This document shows positions 23,287 through 34,830 of a stretch of DNA of 64,000 nucleotides, piece by piece. The translations under genes and the position numbers were made by a program. Source of the DNA: Lycium barbarum (lineage: Eukaryota; Streptophyta; Magnoliopsida; Solanales; Solanaceae); the NCBI RefSeq assembly GCF_019175385.1, contig NC_083343.1:49560457-49624456 (forward strand). The letters run 5' to 3'. The notes beneath the pieces are model-generated. The model saw only the letters and a program-made list of their open reading frames with translations. It made no database searches and was not told the origin of the DNA. Within the stretch, counting starts at the first letter, position 1. Every line of letters begins with the position of its first letter.

Positions 23287-25630
23287 TGTTACACCTCGGA
23301 AAATTTTCCGTGAGCATACAATGAATAGACCACATAAGAGTATGAGTGTACGATGTTTTACTAAGAAGGGAATGACTACCCATGAGTTTTGAAAACGCGA
23401 AGGTTGCAGATTTGCATTTCGACCCAGTGGTCGTAAAACAAAATACGGCCCGTAAAGTGATTTACGGACCGTAAAGTGCCATCATCTTCCAACTATCAAA
23501 ACTTCAACTTTCTGTCAAATGTTGAAGTGGTTAAATACGACTCAGAATACGGATCGTAAATCAAAATACGGCCCGTAAAATGTAACCGTAAACCACCATG
23601 ACCTACAGCTAACCTTTCTGTTTCTGATATGCTTAAATACGGTCGTGAGGGACGGACCGTAAACTAGAATGGGGCCCGTAAACTTGGTTTACGGCCACTG
23701 TGCATCCCGACTACTGTTCATAAAAATCATATTTTCAAGTTAAGTATACGTGACTCCAAGCTAATTTTATTTCATTTTCTCGTCTTCACAATTCACGAAC
23801 TCTCTAGAATACTCCAAAACACTTCATCCACAAGAATTCAAGAGAATCAACAGAAAATCAAGATCAACAATGCCAAATTCATGAAAACAAGAGTGTGAAA
23901 CCTAGCTCAAGTTCATCTTCCTCAAAGAAAACTAAAAGAGGTGAAGTAGGGTTTTGGTGCTAGAGTAGAGACTCCACTCAAGGCTTGTTCCACCATTATC
24001 CAAGGTAATTTTAATACCATTTCATGTTTTTTAAGGTATTGGAAGGTTAAGATACCCGAATTGTAGAAAAGCATAGCAAATGGGTCATAAATGAGTGAAT
24101 AGTGCCATGAGTGAATGGTAGTTGAATTGAATCATGAATGTTAGTGTGTTCTGAGTATGAATACGTTATAAATGACATGTAGACCATGAGATAAGTGTGA
24201 TACATGAGAAAAAAATGATAGCGAACCCAAAACCATAAATGTGGGAAAAATGAAGAGAAATGGTGGATCATGGTCATTGTATATGAATGATGATTGTTGA
24301 TTGCTATATTGTAATTGTTGTTGTGGGTGTTGGGAGTCGATATGGAATATGGGAAAAGTAGTATAAACAAAGGAAGTGCTGCCCAATTGTCTATAGAAAT
24401 AGTAGTGTGTTCTTATAGTTGATTAACTAACGTTAGTACGAATCCTCTTTTGAAGGTAGAGACGTGACATTGAAGGAGAATAAGCGAACGCTAGATTGCT
24501 TAAATGAGAAAGGTATGTGAGGCTTAACTCTTCTTTCAAAAGGCATGAATCCTTCAAGTTTTCCATAATCCTTCTATAAGATGGAACTTATGAGTCCTTC
24601 TATATATCGAATCACCTATAAGCATGATAATAATGACAGTGAGCTAGAGTATAGGGATTCAAGAAGTTGTGGCACGATGTTCCTCCAATGCTAATGATGT
24701 TATTATTGCTAACACTCGCCTTATGCTTTATTTCCATCAAGGCGAGGCATGATACTCATAAAATGTCCATAATACAATCGGGGGTTCACGACCTTACGTC
24801 ACCCCGATATAGTGTGGTTGCCTTAAAGCCTAATGTATGCTCTTAATTCTAATGTATGCTATGACAAAAAGATGATGAATAATGCTAACTTGTAATATGA
24901 CTATGGGATGCATGGAATACCAAGAAATGATAACATGATGCTATGGCATGAGATGTGTAATAGTGATGTGTTATGATTGATTTTGTGATTATATGTTTCC
25001 ACCGCGCCTATATGGCCGGGCATGTCACCGCTAATGCGGGCTGCGTATGATTCCACCGCGCCTATATGGTCGGGCATGTCACTGCTAATGCGGGCTGCTA
25101 TGTTTACACCGAGCCTAGAGGGCCGGGCATGATCACCACTAGTGGGCGGCATATGAGGGTACCAAGACGCGGGTAACGATGCGGATTACGATGTGAGGAT
25201 GTATGTGATGACATATATGACGTATATGATGATGTATGGGATGTGATAACATGTATACTATGATTTTGTAAAATGTGATATATGTAGAGAGTAGGTTGTC
25301 CATGATATACATTCAGGTTATATCCTTCTCTTATGATTCCTGATCCCTCTATTATGTTTGTTTATTTCATTCCTGCCTTACATACTCAGTACAATATTCG
25401 TACTGACGTCCGTTTTCTTTGGACGCTGTGTTCATGCTCACAGGCAGACAGGGAGGAGATCTTGCTCCAGATTCTTAGAGGCTGTTAGCTAACTGAAAGC
25501 ACCCCATTGTCCTGGAGGTGCCTATGATGATTCTTTTGTGTACAATTCTAGATGTCATCTCATAGAGGCTCATAGATACTCAATGTGGGTCATGTGGTTT
25601 CACGGCGTGGTCATTGTGTGTGTGTGTATA

Positions 25631-25661
<31 letters not shown>

Positions 25662-25845
25662 TATTTTGCTAGCGTAAGGGCTCATGTGTATAAAAACATT
25701 ACGTTTCTAAAGGAAAACAGGTTTTCTTATAAATCGAGCATGAATCTGATAAATAATTATTAAATACGCCTAAGGAGTACTAGTACGAGCGGTGCTCGGC
25801 GGTTATCCCCGGGTACCCGTCACGGCCCCTAGCCGGGTCATGACA
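23287..25845 (+). repeat. 5' LTR of element D
   Basis: 2,559 bp, TGTTACACCTCGG...GGTCATGACA. It has ACGGNCCGTAA-type palindromes at 23434-23706, no clear TATA (weak TTTTATTT at about 23764), and donor-like AAG|GTAATTTT at 24003. AGGTATGTGAGG is at 24511 and the CCTTACGTCACCCCGATA block at about 24791-24808. Three ACCGMGCC...GGCCGGGC modules lie at 25000-25150, the triple hairpin at 25387-25443 and an (AT)n run at 25625-25662. Confidence 0.93.
25387..25443 (+). other. Triple-hairpin block of 5' LTR D
   Basis: H1 is CAGTAC/GTACTG (25387-25405), H2 is CGTCC/GGACG (25407-25425) and H3 is CTGTG/CACAG (25426-25443). H2 and H3 stems differ from N2 on both sides, so pairing is maintained. Confidence 0.8.
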
Positions 25846-25849
25846 AAAG

Positions 25850-25861
25850 TGATATCAAAGC
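25850..25861 (+). promoter_or_regulatory. Primer-binding site of element D, mutated
   Basis: TGATATCAAAGC differs from TGGTATCAGAGC by two G-to-A changes. Confidence 0.8.
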
Positions 25862-25904
25862 AGTTCAGTCCTAGGAAGTGTCTACGAGCCTTGTCTAGTA
25901 GAGT

Positions 25905-25945
25905 CTTGTTTATGGTGTATTGCGCGCCACATCAATAGACAACAG
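25905..25945 (+). ncRNA. Leader hairpin with GCGCGC loop, element D
   Basis: The same position as in C and E. The left arm CTTGTTTATGGTGTA is kept and the loop TTGCGCGC is intact, but the right arm (CACATCAATAGACAACAG) has several changes that weaken pairing. Confidence 0.65.
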
Positions 25946-26050
25946 GCTATAAGGCATTTAGGAAAAATGACCATCTTTCTTCTCAAGAGATGGTGCGATA
26001 GAGCCGTGTGTAAGATTTTATCCTCCCTAATAGTGTGTTATGATTTCACA

Positions 26051-27420
26051 ATGCCGCCAAAGGGAAAAGCTACAGCCGCCCAGAAGGGCAAGACTACGAC
26101 AAAGAGGCGGGTAGAAAGAGAGCCTCCGATGAATATAGAAGAAGGCGAATCACACAATGAGGCCTTGTCTAATACTTCTTCTACCCCGCCTAATGTGGAA
26201 GAGCAAGGAGGAGCTCCAGCTCCAATTCCTCCGCCGGCTGCTTCGGGTCAACAAATGACCGAGGCCATCCAGTTATTGACACAATTGGTTGCCGCACAGG
26301 CACAACGATAGAATGTGGGTTCAAACGATCGGGCAGCAAGTACCAAAGCCCGTGATTTTATGAGTTTAAATCCTCCGGAATTCTTCGGGTCAAAGCCGGA
26401 TGAAGATCTGGAAAGTTTCATTGATGAGATGTTAATGACATTGAAGATTGTCCATGCCTCCGAGATCGAATCTATGGAGTTGTCATCCTATAGACTCTGG
26501 GATGTGGCGGTGTTATGGTACAACAACTGGGTATTATCAAGAGGAGAGAACGCGTCTCCTCCGGTTTGGAAAGAGTTTGTAGATGCTTTTATTCATCACT
26601 ATTTGCCACCCGAGGTCCGCCGAGCTAGAGCGGACAGATTCTTAAATTTGAGGCAAGGAAATATGAGTGCCCGGGAGTATAGCATGCGATTCAATTCTTT
26701 GGCTAGATATACTCCGACTATGGTGGCCGACATGGGAGATCGGGTACATAGATTTGTGAGTCGTTTGGGGCAACATTTATTCAGAGATTGTCTGATGGCT
26801 TCCCTGCAAGACGGGATGGACATTTCTCGGATACAGGGCCATGCTCAGAATTTGGATGGGCGACAACAACAACAAAGGGGTGATCACGACAGTGATAGAA
26901 GACAAAGCAAAAGGGCTAGATCTATGGGCACATGCAGAGATTATAGAGGGGGATCGAGGCAGACTTATTCCCGACATTCAGGCCAATCAGCGACTAGCGC
27001 ACCTTCCAGATTTCCAGATAGAAGATTTGACCACTCGTTTCGCCCGGGACAGGGTCAGAGTTCGAGGGCTTCAGGTTCCCAGTTTAAAGGTGATTATAGT
27101 CAGGGGAGACCCCCAGTTCCACGATGTAGTCGGTGCCGCAAATTACACTCAGGGCCATGTCGTCAGGACACTGATGCTTGTTATGTTTGTGGGCAGACCG
27201 GAAATTTGATGCGAGATTTTCCCTCGCGATATGGCAGAGGTAGGGTCCAGCTCACAGGGTCAGCAGCGGGTTCCTCATCAGCACGCCCAACGGGGCAGAC
27301 TCCCCAGATGATAGCAGGCCGAGGTAGAGGCCGAAGGGCAGCATCTACTTCAGGTGCCACTCAGCCCCGTGTATATGCTTTAGTCGGACGGCAGGATCTT
27401 GAGTCCTCTCCGGATGTGGT
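26051..27420 (+). pseudogene. gag: Element D gag
   Basis: It starts MPPKGKATAAQKGKT at 26051. The N-terminal 85 residues are basic and low-complexity, then TAG at 26309 (CAG in sister copies). Capsid-like sequence follows (SLNPPEFFGSKPDED, LPPEVRRARADRFLNLRQGN), about 26340-26760. The zinc knuckle at about 27178-27220 reads CYVCGQTGNLMRDF: the His and last Cys are lost, so RNA binding would fail. A frameshift near 27420 separates gag from protease, which the family normally encodes in one frame. Confidence 0.87.
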
Positions 27421-30400
27421 TACCTGTTGTCTATATTCTCCCGTGATGTGTATGCACTGATAGATCCGGGTTCTACATTCTCTGATATTACTCCATATGT
27501 TGCTGGTTGTATTGGGGTGAAACCCGAGTCAATTAAAACCGTTGAGGTGCTTACTCCAGTTGGTGATCCCGTGCTAGCAAGACAAGTGTACAAAAATTAT
27601 GTCATTGTGATATGTGATCAACAGACCAAGGCTGATTTGATTGAGCTAGAAATGGTAGATTTCGATGTAATCATGGGTATGGATTAGTTGGCGTCGTGTT
27701 ATGCAAATGTTGATTGCCGCACAAAAGTGGTCCGATTCCAATTTCCAGGAGAGCCCGTGCTTGATTGGAAGGGTCATACAGCATCTCCAACGGGTAGGTT
27801 TATTTCCTACCTTAAGGTGAGGAAGATGATAGCGAAAGGGTATATTTATCATTTAGTTCGAGTACATGACACAGAAGCAAAGTTGCCAACATTTCAATCT
27901 GTTCCAGTGGTGAATGAATTCCCAGATGTGTTTCCAGATGAACTTTCAGGTCTTCCACCAGAAAGAGAAATCGATTTTGCTATTGACGTGTTGCTGGGCA
28001 CCAAGCCTATTTCTATTCCTCCTTATCGAATGGCTCCGGCAGAATTAAAAGAGCTAAAGGTGCAGCTGAAAGACTTGCTCGAGAAAGGATTCATTAGACC
28101 CAGTTCATCACCGTGGGGAGCATCGGTCTTGTTTGTGAGAAAGAAAGACGGATCTCTACGAATGTGTATCGACTACAGGCAATTGAACAAGGTGACGATA
28201 AAGAACAAATATCCTCTTCCAAGGATTGATGATTTATTCGATCAATTGCAAGGTGCCAAGTGGTTTTCTAAAATAGATTTGAGGTCGGGTTACCATCAAG
28301 TAAGAGTTAGAGAAGCGGATATCCCTAAGAAAGCTTTCAGAACGAGATATGACAACTATGAATTTCGAGCGATGTCATTTGGGTTGACTAAAGCCCCAGC
28401 CGTGTTCATGAACTTGATGAATAATGTATTCAGGCCACTCTTGGATTTATTCGTGATAGTATTTATTGATAACATTCTGGTGTATTCTCGCGCAGAATCA
28501 GAACATGCAGATCATTTGCGAATTGTTCTTGGCATTCTCCGAGCCCGAGCAATGTATGCAAAGTTTTCAAAGTGTGAGTTTTGGCTAAATTCTATGACAT
28601 TTCTGGGCCATGTTATTTCAAATGATGGCATTCGAGTCGACACCCAGAAAATTGAAGCGGTGAAAGCTTGGCCAAGGCCCACGATGCCTACAGAAGGTCG
28701 TAGTTTTTTGGGTTTGGCAGGTTATTATCGAAGATTCGTAGAGGGCTTTTCGTCTATTTCAGCCCCATTGACGAAGCTAACCTAGAAGTCAGCAAAGTTT
28801 CAATGGAACGATGCTTGTGAGCGCAGTCTCCAAGAGTTGAAAAACAGGTTGACCTCAGCCCCAGTTCTAACACTTCCAGAAGGGCCAGATGGCTATGTTG
28901 TGTATTGTGAAGCTTCCGGTGTCGGATTGGGATGTGTATTGATGCAGCATGGAAAGGTTATGGCATATGCTTCGAGACAGTTGTGGAAGCATGAAAAGAA
29001 TTACCCAACTCATGATTTCGAACAAGCTGCGGTCATTCATGCCTTAAAAATGTGGAGACATTATTTGTACGGTGTGCACGTCGATATCTATATAGATCAC
29101 AAAAGTCTTAAGTACATCTTCAAGCAAAAGGAGTTGAACCTGCGACAGAGGCGGTGGTTAGAATTATTAAAAGATTATGATGTTAACATTTTATACCACC
29201 TCGGGAAGGCGAATGTAGTAGCCGATGTACTTAGCCGCCGATCAATGGGCAGTTTATGTGATGTCCCTCCGGAAAGGAAAGAGATAGTTCAAGAACTTCA
29301 TTGATTGGCTAATCTTGGAGTGCGTGTAATTGATTCAAGCGATGCCGGGATTAGTATAAGTGATTCCACAATTTCGTCCTTGGATATGGAAGTGAAAGAA
29401 CGGCAGTGTGAAGATCCTCAGTTATGTCGTTATAGAGACACATCTCATGCGAAAGAAAAGTCTCCGTTTGAAGTTTCCATGGATGAGATTCTTAGGTACC
29501 GAGGCAGGTTATGTGTGCCGAATGTGTCGGAAGTGCGCCGACGAATTTTAGACGAAGCACATTGCTCTCGATATTCTATTCACCCAGGTGCAACCAAAAT
29601 GTATCATGGTCTCAAGATGATGTACTGGTGGGATGGCATGAAGAGAGACATAGCAGAATTTGTAGCACAATGTCCAAATTTCCAACAGGTAAAAGCTGAA
29701 CACCAGAAGCCGGGAGGCTTGTTGCAAGCAATGGAAATCCCTACTTGGAAATGGGAAGTGATCAACATGGATTTCATCGTGGGATTACCCCGTTCCCGTG
29801 GCAGGTATGACTCTATATTGGTGATCGTGGATAGGCTGACGAAAGTAGCCCATTTTCTTCCAGTTAGAACCACGTACTCAGCAGAAGACTATGCAAGGTT
29901 GTATCTCAAAGAAATTGTGCGACTCCATGGAATCCCATTATCTATTATCACAAATAGAGGAGCACAGTTTACAGCTAAGTTCTGGAAGTCTTTTCAAGAA
30001 GGTTTGGGCACGCAAGTGAAGTTTAGCACGGCATTTCATCCGCAAACTGATGGGCAGGCCGAGCGTACCATTCAAACCTTGGAAGACATGCTACGGGCGT
30101 GTGTGTTGGATTTCGGTGGTAGCTGGGATGAACACTTACCCCTTATTGAGTTCGCATACAACAATAGCTACCATTCAAGTATACAAATGGCTCCATACGA
30201 AGCTTTATATGGAAGGAAATGCAGATCTCCAATCAGATGGTTTGAAATAGGAGAAGCACAATTAGTGGGCCCTGAATTGATCCAACAAGCGATAGAAAAA
30301 GTCCAGGGGATCCAAGATCGGTTGTTGACAGCCAAAAGTCGCCAAAAGTCCTACGCGGACAACCGCCGATGAGACTTGGAATTTCAAATTAATGATTGGG

Positions 30401-30843
30401 TATTTTTGAAAGTGTCACCCATGAAAGGGGTGATGAGATTTGGTAAGAAAGGGAAGCTAAGTCCCAGATACATTGGACCCTACAAAATCATCCGCAAGGT
30501 AGGTCAGGTAGCCTATGAATTTGATTTGCCTTCGGAGCTTGAATCACTCCATCCAGTCTTTCATGTTTCGATGCTCCGCAAGTGTGTTGGAGATCCAACA
30601 AAGATTGTCCCGATAGATGATGTGCAAGTAACGGAAAGGCTAACCTATGAAGAGGTGCCTATTGCCATCCTAAATAGGCAAGTGCGAAAGCTTCGAAATA
30701 AAGAAGTAGCGTCAGTCAAATTATTGTGGCGAAACAACAATCGGGAAGAAATGACTTGGGAAGCGGAAGAGAATATGGAGTCCAAGTACCCACACTTATT
30801 CCAACCCCCAGGAGAGATCCAAAATGAAACACCAACAAAATAA
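27421..30843 (+). pseudogene. pol: Element D pol: protease, RT, RNase H, integrase, chromodomain-like tail
   Basis: One frame runs from about 27427 to the TAA at 30843, broken by four stops: 27685 (TGG to TAG), 28783 (CAG to TAG), 29302 and 30370 (CGA to TGA). The protease has DPG instead of D(S/T)G. The RT active site is FIDN (28462-28473), second Asp lost. RNase H has YCEASG, first Asp lost. The integrase finger has CPNF for CPNC and the core has TNRGAQFT for DRGAQFT. The GPY motif SPRYIGPYKI and the chromodomain tail (30600-30830) are well kept. Every enzyme is inactive. Confidence 0.88.
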
Positions 30844-31038
30844 GGTATGTATGCTTTATCTTTATGCTTTTGGTCGTGTGTGGCCATAGGTATGTCGATG
30901 TAGTGATGTAGCCCTGTGAGGCAGTGATGTGATATTATGGGTTGTTGTTACAGGATGGTAGTGCCATATTATAAAGGAAACTTTGGCGAAGTTTTTCTAG
31001 AATCCCCGATGATCTAACATTCGAGGACGAATGTTCCC
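30844..31038 (+). other. Element D 3' untranslated region
   Basis: Non-coding, with GCCCTGTGAGGCAGTG near 30910 and the inverted repeat ACATTCGAGGACGAATGT at about 31016-31033, just before the polypurine tract. Confidence 0.75.
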
Positions 31039-31053
31039 AAAAGGGGGGAAGAA
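31039..31053 (+). promoter_or_regulatory. Polypurine tract of element D
   Basis: AAAAGGGGGGAAGAA lies directly before the 3' LTR. Confidence 0.92.
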
Positions 31054-33614
31054 TGTTACACCTCGAAAAATTTTCCATGAGCATACAATGAATAGACCAA
31101 CGAAGAGTATGAGTGTATGATGTTTTACTAAGAAGGGAATGACTACCCATGAGTTTTGAAAACGCGAAGGTTGCAGATTTGCATTTCGACCCAGTGGTCG
31201 TAAAACAAAATACAGGCCGTAAAGTGATTTTCGGACCATAAAGTGCCATCGTCTTCCAACTATCAAAACTTCAACTTTCTGTCAAATGTTGAAGTGGTTA
31301 AATACGACTCAGAATACGGACCGTAAATCGAAATACGACCCGTAAACTGTGATCGTAAACCACCATGACCTACAGCAAAGCTTTCTGTTTCTGATATGCT
31401 TAAACACGGTCATGAGGGACGGATCGTAAACCAGAATACGACCCGTAAAATGGGTTTATGGCCACTGTACATCCCGACTACTGTTCACAAAAATTAGATT
31501 TTCAAGTTAAGTATAAGGGACCCCAAGCTCTTTTTATTTCATTTTCTCATCTTCACAATTCAAGAACTCTCTAGAATACTCCAAAACACTTCATCCACAA
31601 GAATTCAAGAGAATCAAGGGAAAATCAAGATCAACAACGCCAAATTCATGAAAACAAGAGTGTGAAACCTAGCTCAAGTTCATCTTCCTCAAAGAAAACA
31701 GAAAGAGGTGAAGTAGGGTTGTGGTACTAGAGTAGGGACTCCACTCAAGGCTTATTCCACCATCATCCAAGGTAAGTTTCATGACCATTTCATTTTGTTT
31801 AAGGTATTGGAAAGTTAAGATATCCGAATTGTAGAAAAGCATAGCAAATGGGTCATAAATGAGTGAATAGTGCCATGAGTGAATGGTAGTTGAATTGAAT
31901 CATGAATGTTAGTGTGTTATGAGTATGAATACATTATAAATGACATGTAGACCATGAGATAAGTGTGATACATGAGAAAAAAATGATAGCGAACCCAAAA
32001 TCATAAATGTGGGAAAAATGAAGAGAAATGGTGGATTATGGTCATTGTATATGAATGATGATTGTTGATTGCTATATTGTAATTGTTTTTGTGGGTGTTG
32101 GGAGTCAATATGGAATATGGGAAAAGTAGTATAAACAAAGGAAGTACTGCCCAATTGTCTCTAGAAATAGTAGTGCGTTCTTATAGTTGATTAACTAACG
32201 TTAGTACGAATCCTCTTTTGAAGGTAGAGACGTGACATTGAAGGAGAATAAGCGAACGCTAGATTGCTTAAATGAGAAAGTTATGTGAGGCTTAACTCTT
32301 CTTTCAAAAGGCTTGAATCCTTCAAGTTTTCCATAATCCTTCTATAAGATGGAGCTTATGAGTCCTTCTATATATCGAATCACCTATAAGCATGATAATA
32401 ATGACAATGAGCTAGAGTATAGGGATTCAAGAAGTTGTGGCACGATGTTCCTCCAATGCTAATGATGTTATTATTGCTAACACTCGCCTTATGCTTTATT
32501 TCCATCAAGGCGAGGCATGATACTCATAAAATGTCCATAATACAATCGGGGGTTCACGACCTTACGTCACCCCGATATAGTGTGGTTGCCTTAAAGCCTA
32601 ATGTATGCTCTTAATTCTAATGTATGCTATGACAAAAAGATGATGAATAATGCTAACTTGTAATATGACTATGGGATGCATTGAATACCAAGAAATTATA
32701 ACATGATGCTATGGCATAAGATGTGTAATAGTGATGTGTTATGATTGATTTTGTGATGATATGATTCCACCGCGCCTATATGGCCGGGCGTCTCACCGCT
32801 AATGTGGGCTGCATATGATTCCACCGCGCCTATATGGCCGGGCATGTCACCACTAATGTGGGCTGCTATATTTACACCGAGCCTAGAGGGCCGGGCATGA
32901 TCACCACTAGTGGGCGGCATATGAGGGTACCCGGACGCGGGTAACGATGCGGATTACGATGTGAGGATGTATGTGATGACGTACATGACGTATATGATGA
33001 TGTATGTGATGATGTATGGGATGTGGTAACATGTATACTATGATTTTGTAAAATGTGATATATGTAGAGACTAGGTTGTCCGTGATATACATTCAGGTTA
33101 TATCCTTCTCTCATGATTCCTGATCCCTCTATTATGTTTGTTTATTTCATTCCTGCCTTACATACTCAGTACAATATTCGTACTGACGTTCGTTTTACGC
33201 TGTGTTCATGCTCACAGGTAGATAGGCAGGAGATCTTGCTCCAGATTCTTAGAGGCTGTTAGCTGACTGAAAGCACCCCATTATCCTGGAGGTGCCTATG
33301 ATGATTCTTTTGTGTACAATTGTAGATGTCATCTCATAGAGGCTCATAGATACTCAATGTGGGTCATGTGGTTTCACGGCATGGTCATTGTGTGTGTGTA
33401 TATATATGTATATATATATATATATATATATTATTTTTCTAGCTTAAGGGCTCATGTGTATAAAAACATTACGTTTCTAAAGGAAAACAGGTATTCTTAT
33501 AAATCGAGGATGAATCTGATAAATGATTGTTAAATACGCCTAAGGAGTACTAGTACGAGCGGTGCTCGGCGGTTAGCCCCGGGTACCCGTCAAGGCCCCT
33601 AGCCGGTCGTGACA
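31054..33614 (+). repeat. 3' LTR of element D
   Basis: 2,561 bp, colinear with 23287-25845. The triple hairpin at 33167-33217 keeps H1 and H3, but a small deletion removed most of the right arm of H2. AAG|GTAAGTTTC at 31769 is a better donor consensus than in the 5' copy. No gene. Confidence 0.93.
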
Positions 33615-34830
33615 CTCAGCCCCAGCTCTAGCACCTCCGGCACCTCCACCGGATGCTTCAGGCCAAGATGTAAAAGAGGCCATTCATTTGCTTACTCAAT
33701 TGGTTGCTGCTCAGACTCAGTGGCAAAGTACAGGGTAAGGTAATAGGACCGTTAGTGCAATGGCCGTGACTTCATTAGCTTGAACCTTCCGAAATTCTTT
33801 GGATCAAAGCCGGATGAGGACCCTCTGAATTTTATCGATGGAATGTTGAGGACGCTTCGTTTGATACATGCTTCAAACACCGAATCAGTGGAGTTAGCTT
33901 TCTATAGATTGAGGGATGTTGCAGTTCATTGGTACACGGTTTGGATGGCTTCACGGGGAGCCAATGCACCTCCCCCGATATGGCAAGAGTTTGTTGATGC
34001 TTTCCTCCGACATTATTTGCCTCCAGAAGTTAGGCGAGCTAGAGCCGATAAGTTCTTGAATTTGAGGCAAGGAAACATGAGTGCTCTAGAGTATAGTCTC
34101 CGCTTTAATTCATTGGCTAGGTATGCTTCGGCCACGGTAGTGGATATGGGTGACCGGGTACACCGATTCGTGAAGGTCTTAGGGCCACATTTGATGGATA
34201 GGTGCTTGACTGCGTCCCTTCAGGACAACATGGATATTTCACGCATTCAAGCCCATGCTCAAAATTTAGAAGAAAGTCTACAACAACAAAGAAGTGAACG
34301 TGAGCATGATAGGGGACATAGAAAGAGGGCTAGATATTCGGGTCCGATGAGTGAGTTTAGAGGCGGGCACAGACAACAGTTTTCTAGGAAATCAGGCCTT
34401 TCTATGACTAGTGCGCCCCCACGGTTTTCAGGCCAGAGATTTGATAGATCTACTCATTCTAGGCCGAGTCAGAGTTTTTCGGGGTCTCAGTTCAGGGTTG
34501 ATTTGGGTCAGGCGAGGCCACCCATACCACGATGTTCCCAGTGTGGGAAGGTACATTGGGGTCAGTGCCAATCGGGTTCAGAGCTTTGTTATTCATGTGG
34601 CCAACCGGGCCATATTATGCGTGACTGCCCCTCGATTCATGGTAGAGGTAGGACCCAACCTTCAGGGTCGGTAGCCGGATCTTCATCGTCTGTACGCCCT
34701 ATGGGGCCAGGTTCACATGCGCCAGTCGGCCATGGTAGAGGCAGAGGGAGAGTCCCCAATTCTAGCGGTCATCAGCACCGTATTTATGCTTTGGTTGGAC
34801 GCCAAGATCTTGAGTCTTCTCCTGATGTGG
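33615..34830 (+). pseudogene. gag: Element C gag, remainder
   Basis: This continues 23286 after element D. A proline-rich stretch, a stop near 33737 and a frameshift near 33770 precede the capsid-like region (LPKFFGSKPDED, 33783 on; LPPEVRRARADKFLNLRQGN, about 34018). An intact zinc knuckle, CYSCGQPGHIMRDC, lies at about 34586-34628, preceded by CSQCGKVHWGQC. An arginine/glutamine-rich linker separates them. Confidence 0.85.

Larger units (their letters stand above)
23287..33614 (+). mobile_element. Element D: complete Ty3/gypsy (Tekay/Del-like) retrotransposon
   Basis: The only element with both ends inside the window: 5' LTR, primer site, gag-pol, polypurine tract and 3' LTR, 10.3 kb in all. 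The flanks are CTCAA (23282-23286) and CTCAG (33615-33619), a 5-bp target-site duplication with one substitution. The first 206 bases of the two LTRs differ at about 11 positions by my count; later parts look closer. It is structurally whole but coding-dead. It is younger than its host, element C. Confidence 0.93.
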
